NCBI RefSeq assembly: GCF_900108335.1
Contig: NZ_FNVT01000003.1
Coordinates: forward strand, 894,554 to 958,553
DNA: 64,000 nucleotides
Direction: 5' to 3'
From: Nonomuraea solani
GTDB lineage: Bacteria > Actinomycetota > Actinomycetes > Streptosporangiales > Streptosporangiaceae
The translations under genes and the position numbers were made by a program. Each line of letters begins with the position of its first letter. The first letter of the stretch is position 1. Of the stretch, positions 62,635 through 64,000 are shown piece after piece. Below the pieces are notes generated by a model, which had not been told where the DNA came from, did not search any database, and saw only the letters and a program-made list of their open reading frames with translations.

Positions 62635-62807
62635 ACACCCTCGTGAGGCTCTGGACTGTGGAGGACGTAGCCACCTTCCTCGGTGTCCCGATCGCCACCC
62701 TCTACCAATGGCGACACCACCGCACAGGCCCGAGAGGACGCAAGATCGGCCGTCACCTGCGCTACGTGCCCGAGGACGTCATGTCCTGGGTCCAGGACCA
62801 GGAGTAG
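62631..62807 (+). CDS. Excisionase-like HTH protein (Xis)
   Basis: 58 residues with a MerR-type winged helix: LWTVEDVATFLGVPIATLYQW followed by GRKIGRHLRYVPEDVMSWV. ATGA overlap with the RepSA stop. Xis directs the integrase toward excision in pSAM2-like elements. Confidence 0.82.
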
Positions 62808-62811
62808 CCCC

Positions 62812-63915
62812 ATGGCCTTCGTCAAGGATCTCTGGACCAAGACAGTCCGCACCCCGGACGGCAAGCCGCAGAAGGTCAAGACCGCACGCCACGGCAAGGG
62901 CAAGCGCTGGCTCGCCGTCTGGGTGGACCCCGATGGCAATGAGCGCTCAACTGCGTACGACCGCAAGGCCGACGCCGAACGCAAGATCGCCACCATGGGC
63001 GCCGACATCGCCCGCGGCGACTACATCGACCCAAGCGCCGGCAAGGTGCTCTTCGTCGACCTCGCCGAACGGTGGCTCGCCTCACGCATCGTGGACCCAT
63101 CGACCAAGATTCGATACGAGTACATCCACCGACTTCACGTCGCACCGACCTACGCCAAGCGTCCAGTGAAGAGCATCAAGCCGTCCCAGATCCAGGCGTG
63201 GATCAGTGACCTGAGCAGCCGTTTCGAGACCTCGACCGTACAGACGGCCTTCCTGGTCCTTCAGGGCATCCTCGATCTGGCCGTCGCCGACGAGGCGATC
63301 AAACGGAGTCCCGCCAAGTCACCGATCGTCCAGGTGCCGAAGCGCACCACCGAGGAGATCACGGCGTGGTCGGACGAACGGGTCCACGCACTGATCGACG
63401 CTCACCCCGCCCTCTTCCGTCTGCTCCCTATGCTCGGGGCCGCGTGCGGACTGCGGCAGGGTGAGTTGTTCGGCCTGGCGCTCGAAGACGTCGACTTCGA
63501 CGAGCGCCTTCTTCGCGTACGACGGCAGATCAAGAAGCTGGGAGCCGACCACGTCTTCGCTCTACCCAAGAACGACCGCGAGCGGGTCGTACCGCTGCCT
63601 GACTGGGCGGCTGAGGCCATCAAGCGGCACCTCTCGGCCTATCCCCCGCTGGCTTGCTCCCTGCCCTGGGAGAAGGTGGACGGCAAGCTTCGCACGCACA
63701 ACCTGTTGTTCCGCTGGACGGACGACCGCTTCATAAAGGCCAGGAGCTATAGCGAAACGGTCTGGAAACCCGCTCTCGTGCGAGCGGGCGTGATCCCGGC
63801 ACCAGATAAGGACCCGCGTCAGCGAAGCCGCTACGTCACCTCCCGCAAGGAGGGCCTTCACCAACTCAGGCACTACTACGCGAGCGTCATGCTGACCGGC
63901 GGTGTCTCAGCCTGA
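62812..63915 (+). CDS. Tyrosine integrase, C-terminally truncated
   Basis: 367 residues. SAM-like core-binding domain and catalytic domain with R215 (ACGLRQGELFG) and H350-x2-R353 (GLHQLRHYYAS) are present. The sequence stops after MLTGGVSA, where intact integrases continue for about 30-40 residues through the GH box and the catalytic tyrosine. The stop TGA at 63913 is in unrelated sequence. The enzyme should be inactive. Confidence 0.82.
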   Translation: MAFVKDLWTKTVRTPDGKPQKVKTARHGKGKRWLAVWVDPDGNERSTAYDRKADAERKIATMGADIARGDYIDPSAGKVLFVDLAERWLASRIVDPSTKIRYEYIHRLHVAPTYAKRPVKSIKPSQIQAWISDLSSRFETSTVQTAFLVLQGILDLAVADEAIKRSPAKSPIVQVPKRTTEEITAWSDERVHALIDAHPALFRLLPMLGAACGLRQGELFGLALEDVDFDERLLRVRRQIKKLGADHVFALPKNDRERVVPLPDWAAEAIKRHLSAYPPLACSLPWEKVDGKLRTHNLLFRWTDDRFIKARSYSETVWKPALVRAGVIPAPDKDPRQRSRYVTSRKEGLHQLRHYYASVMLTGGVSA

Positions 63916-64000
63916 ATCCACGGCGGGAAATCTGATGGATGTGTTGTGAAATAAGGCGAGGTGCCCTCTGACCTGGGAAGATTGGAGTTCTCTACGCTTC
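63906..64000. other. Unrelated DNA replacing the integrase 3' end
   Basis: From about 63906 the sequence no longer encodes integrase. It may be the end of an insertion sequence or a recombination junction; no inverted repeat can be seen inside the window. Confidence 0.45.

Noticed and set aside
63906..64000. Naming the right-hand DNA as a specific IS family
   Set aside because: Only 95 bases are visible and no terminal repeat or transposase codons can be confirmed.

Overview
The window is high-GC DNA from a filamentous actinobacterium. A Streptosporangiales-type genome (Nonomuraea/Streptosporangium-like) is my inference. It rests on an F420-type FO synthase fragment, many ECF sigma/anti-sigma pairs, two LytR-CpsA-Psr ligases, GTG/TTG starts with GTGA overlaps, and an actinomycete integrative conjugative element (AICE). 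No tRNA, rRNA or CRISPR was recognised.

Positions 1-41300 look like chromosomal core. After FO synthase and an AlkA-type glycosylase, about 1.8-33 kb is dominated by cell-envelope glycoconjugate genes. These are a GDP-mannose pyrophosphorylase-like enzyme, GT4 and GT2 glycosyltransferases, two flippase-like eight-helix proteins, a methyltransferase, two GT-C-like membrane proteins, an acyltransferase-3 and two LCP ligases. In the middle (21.1-30.0 kb) lies a distinctive set: an sn-glycerol-1-phosphate dehydrogenase-like enzyme, a LicC-like nucleotidyltransferase, two CDP-alcohol phosphatidyltransferases (one fused to a degenerate nucleotidyltransferase), an IspD-like cytidylyltransferase fused to a catalytically dead SDR domain, and a TagF/TagB-like polymerase. 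Together these suggest a teichoic-acid-like or glycerophospho-glycolipid pathway that uses glycerol-1-phosphate. From 32.5 to 41.3 kb come a STAS protein, an LLM flavoenzyme, secreted proteins and a sigma/CU044_5270 pair.

From about 41.4 to 53.5 kb the DNA becomes a patchwork of gene fragments (sigma factor, acyl-CoA dehydrogenase 3' ends, IS3), an IS110 transposase and two large, AT-richer orphan genes. One (44325-46736) ends in a zinc ribbon and a PD-(D/E)XK nuclease motif. The other (49871-53434) is a 1187-residue STAND NTPase with a Cap4/DUF4297-like nuclease motif at its N-terminus and a helical-repeat-like C-terminal half. Both are good candidates for anti-phage defence. Two diverged copies of a small cassette (acyl-CoA dehydrogenase C-terminal remnant, promoter-like TACGCTTGC, 18-bp repeat) bracket the first.

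From about 53.7 kb to the end is an AICE. It starts with a regulatory/immunity module: two paralogous XRE-type regulators with PLD-like C-termini, a tandem GntR protein, an HD protein and a Nudix protein, with a recurrent GACGTCC motif between them. The transfer and replication genes follow: KorSA-like GntR repressor, SCO3933-like protein, FtsK/TraSA translocase, DUF2637 Spd-like protein, RepSA-type initiator, Xis and tyrosine integrase. The DUF2637 gene has an in-frame amber codon and the integrase is cut off before its catalytic tyrosine, so this copy is probably decaying.
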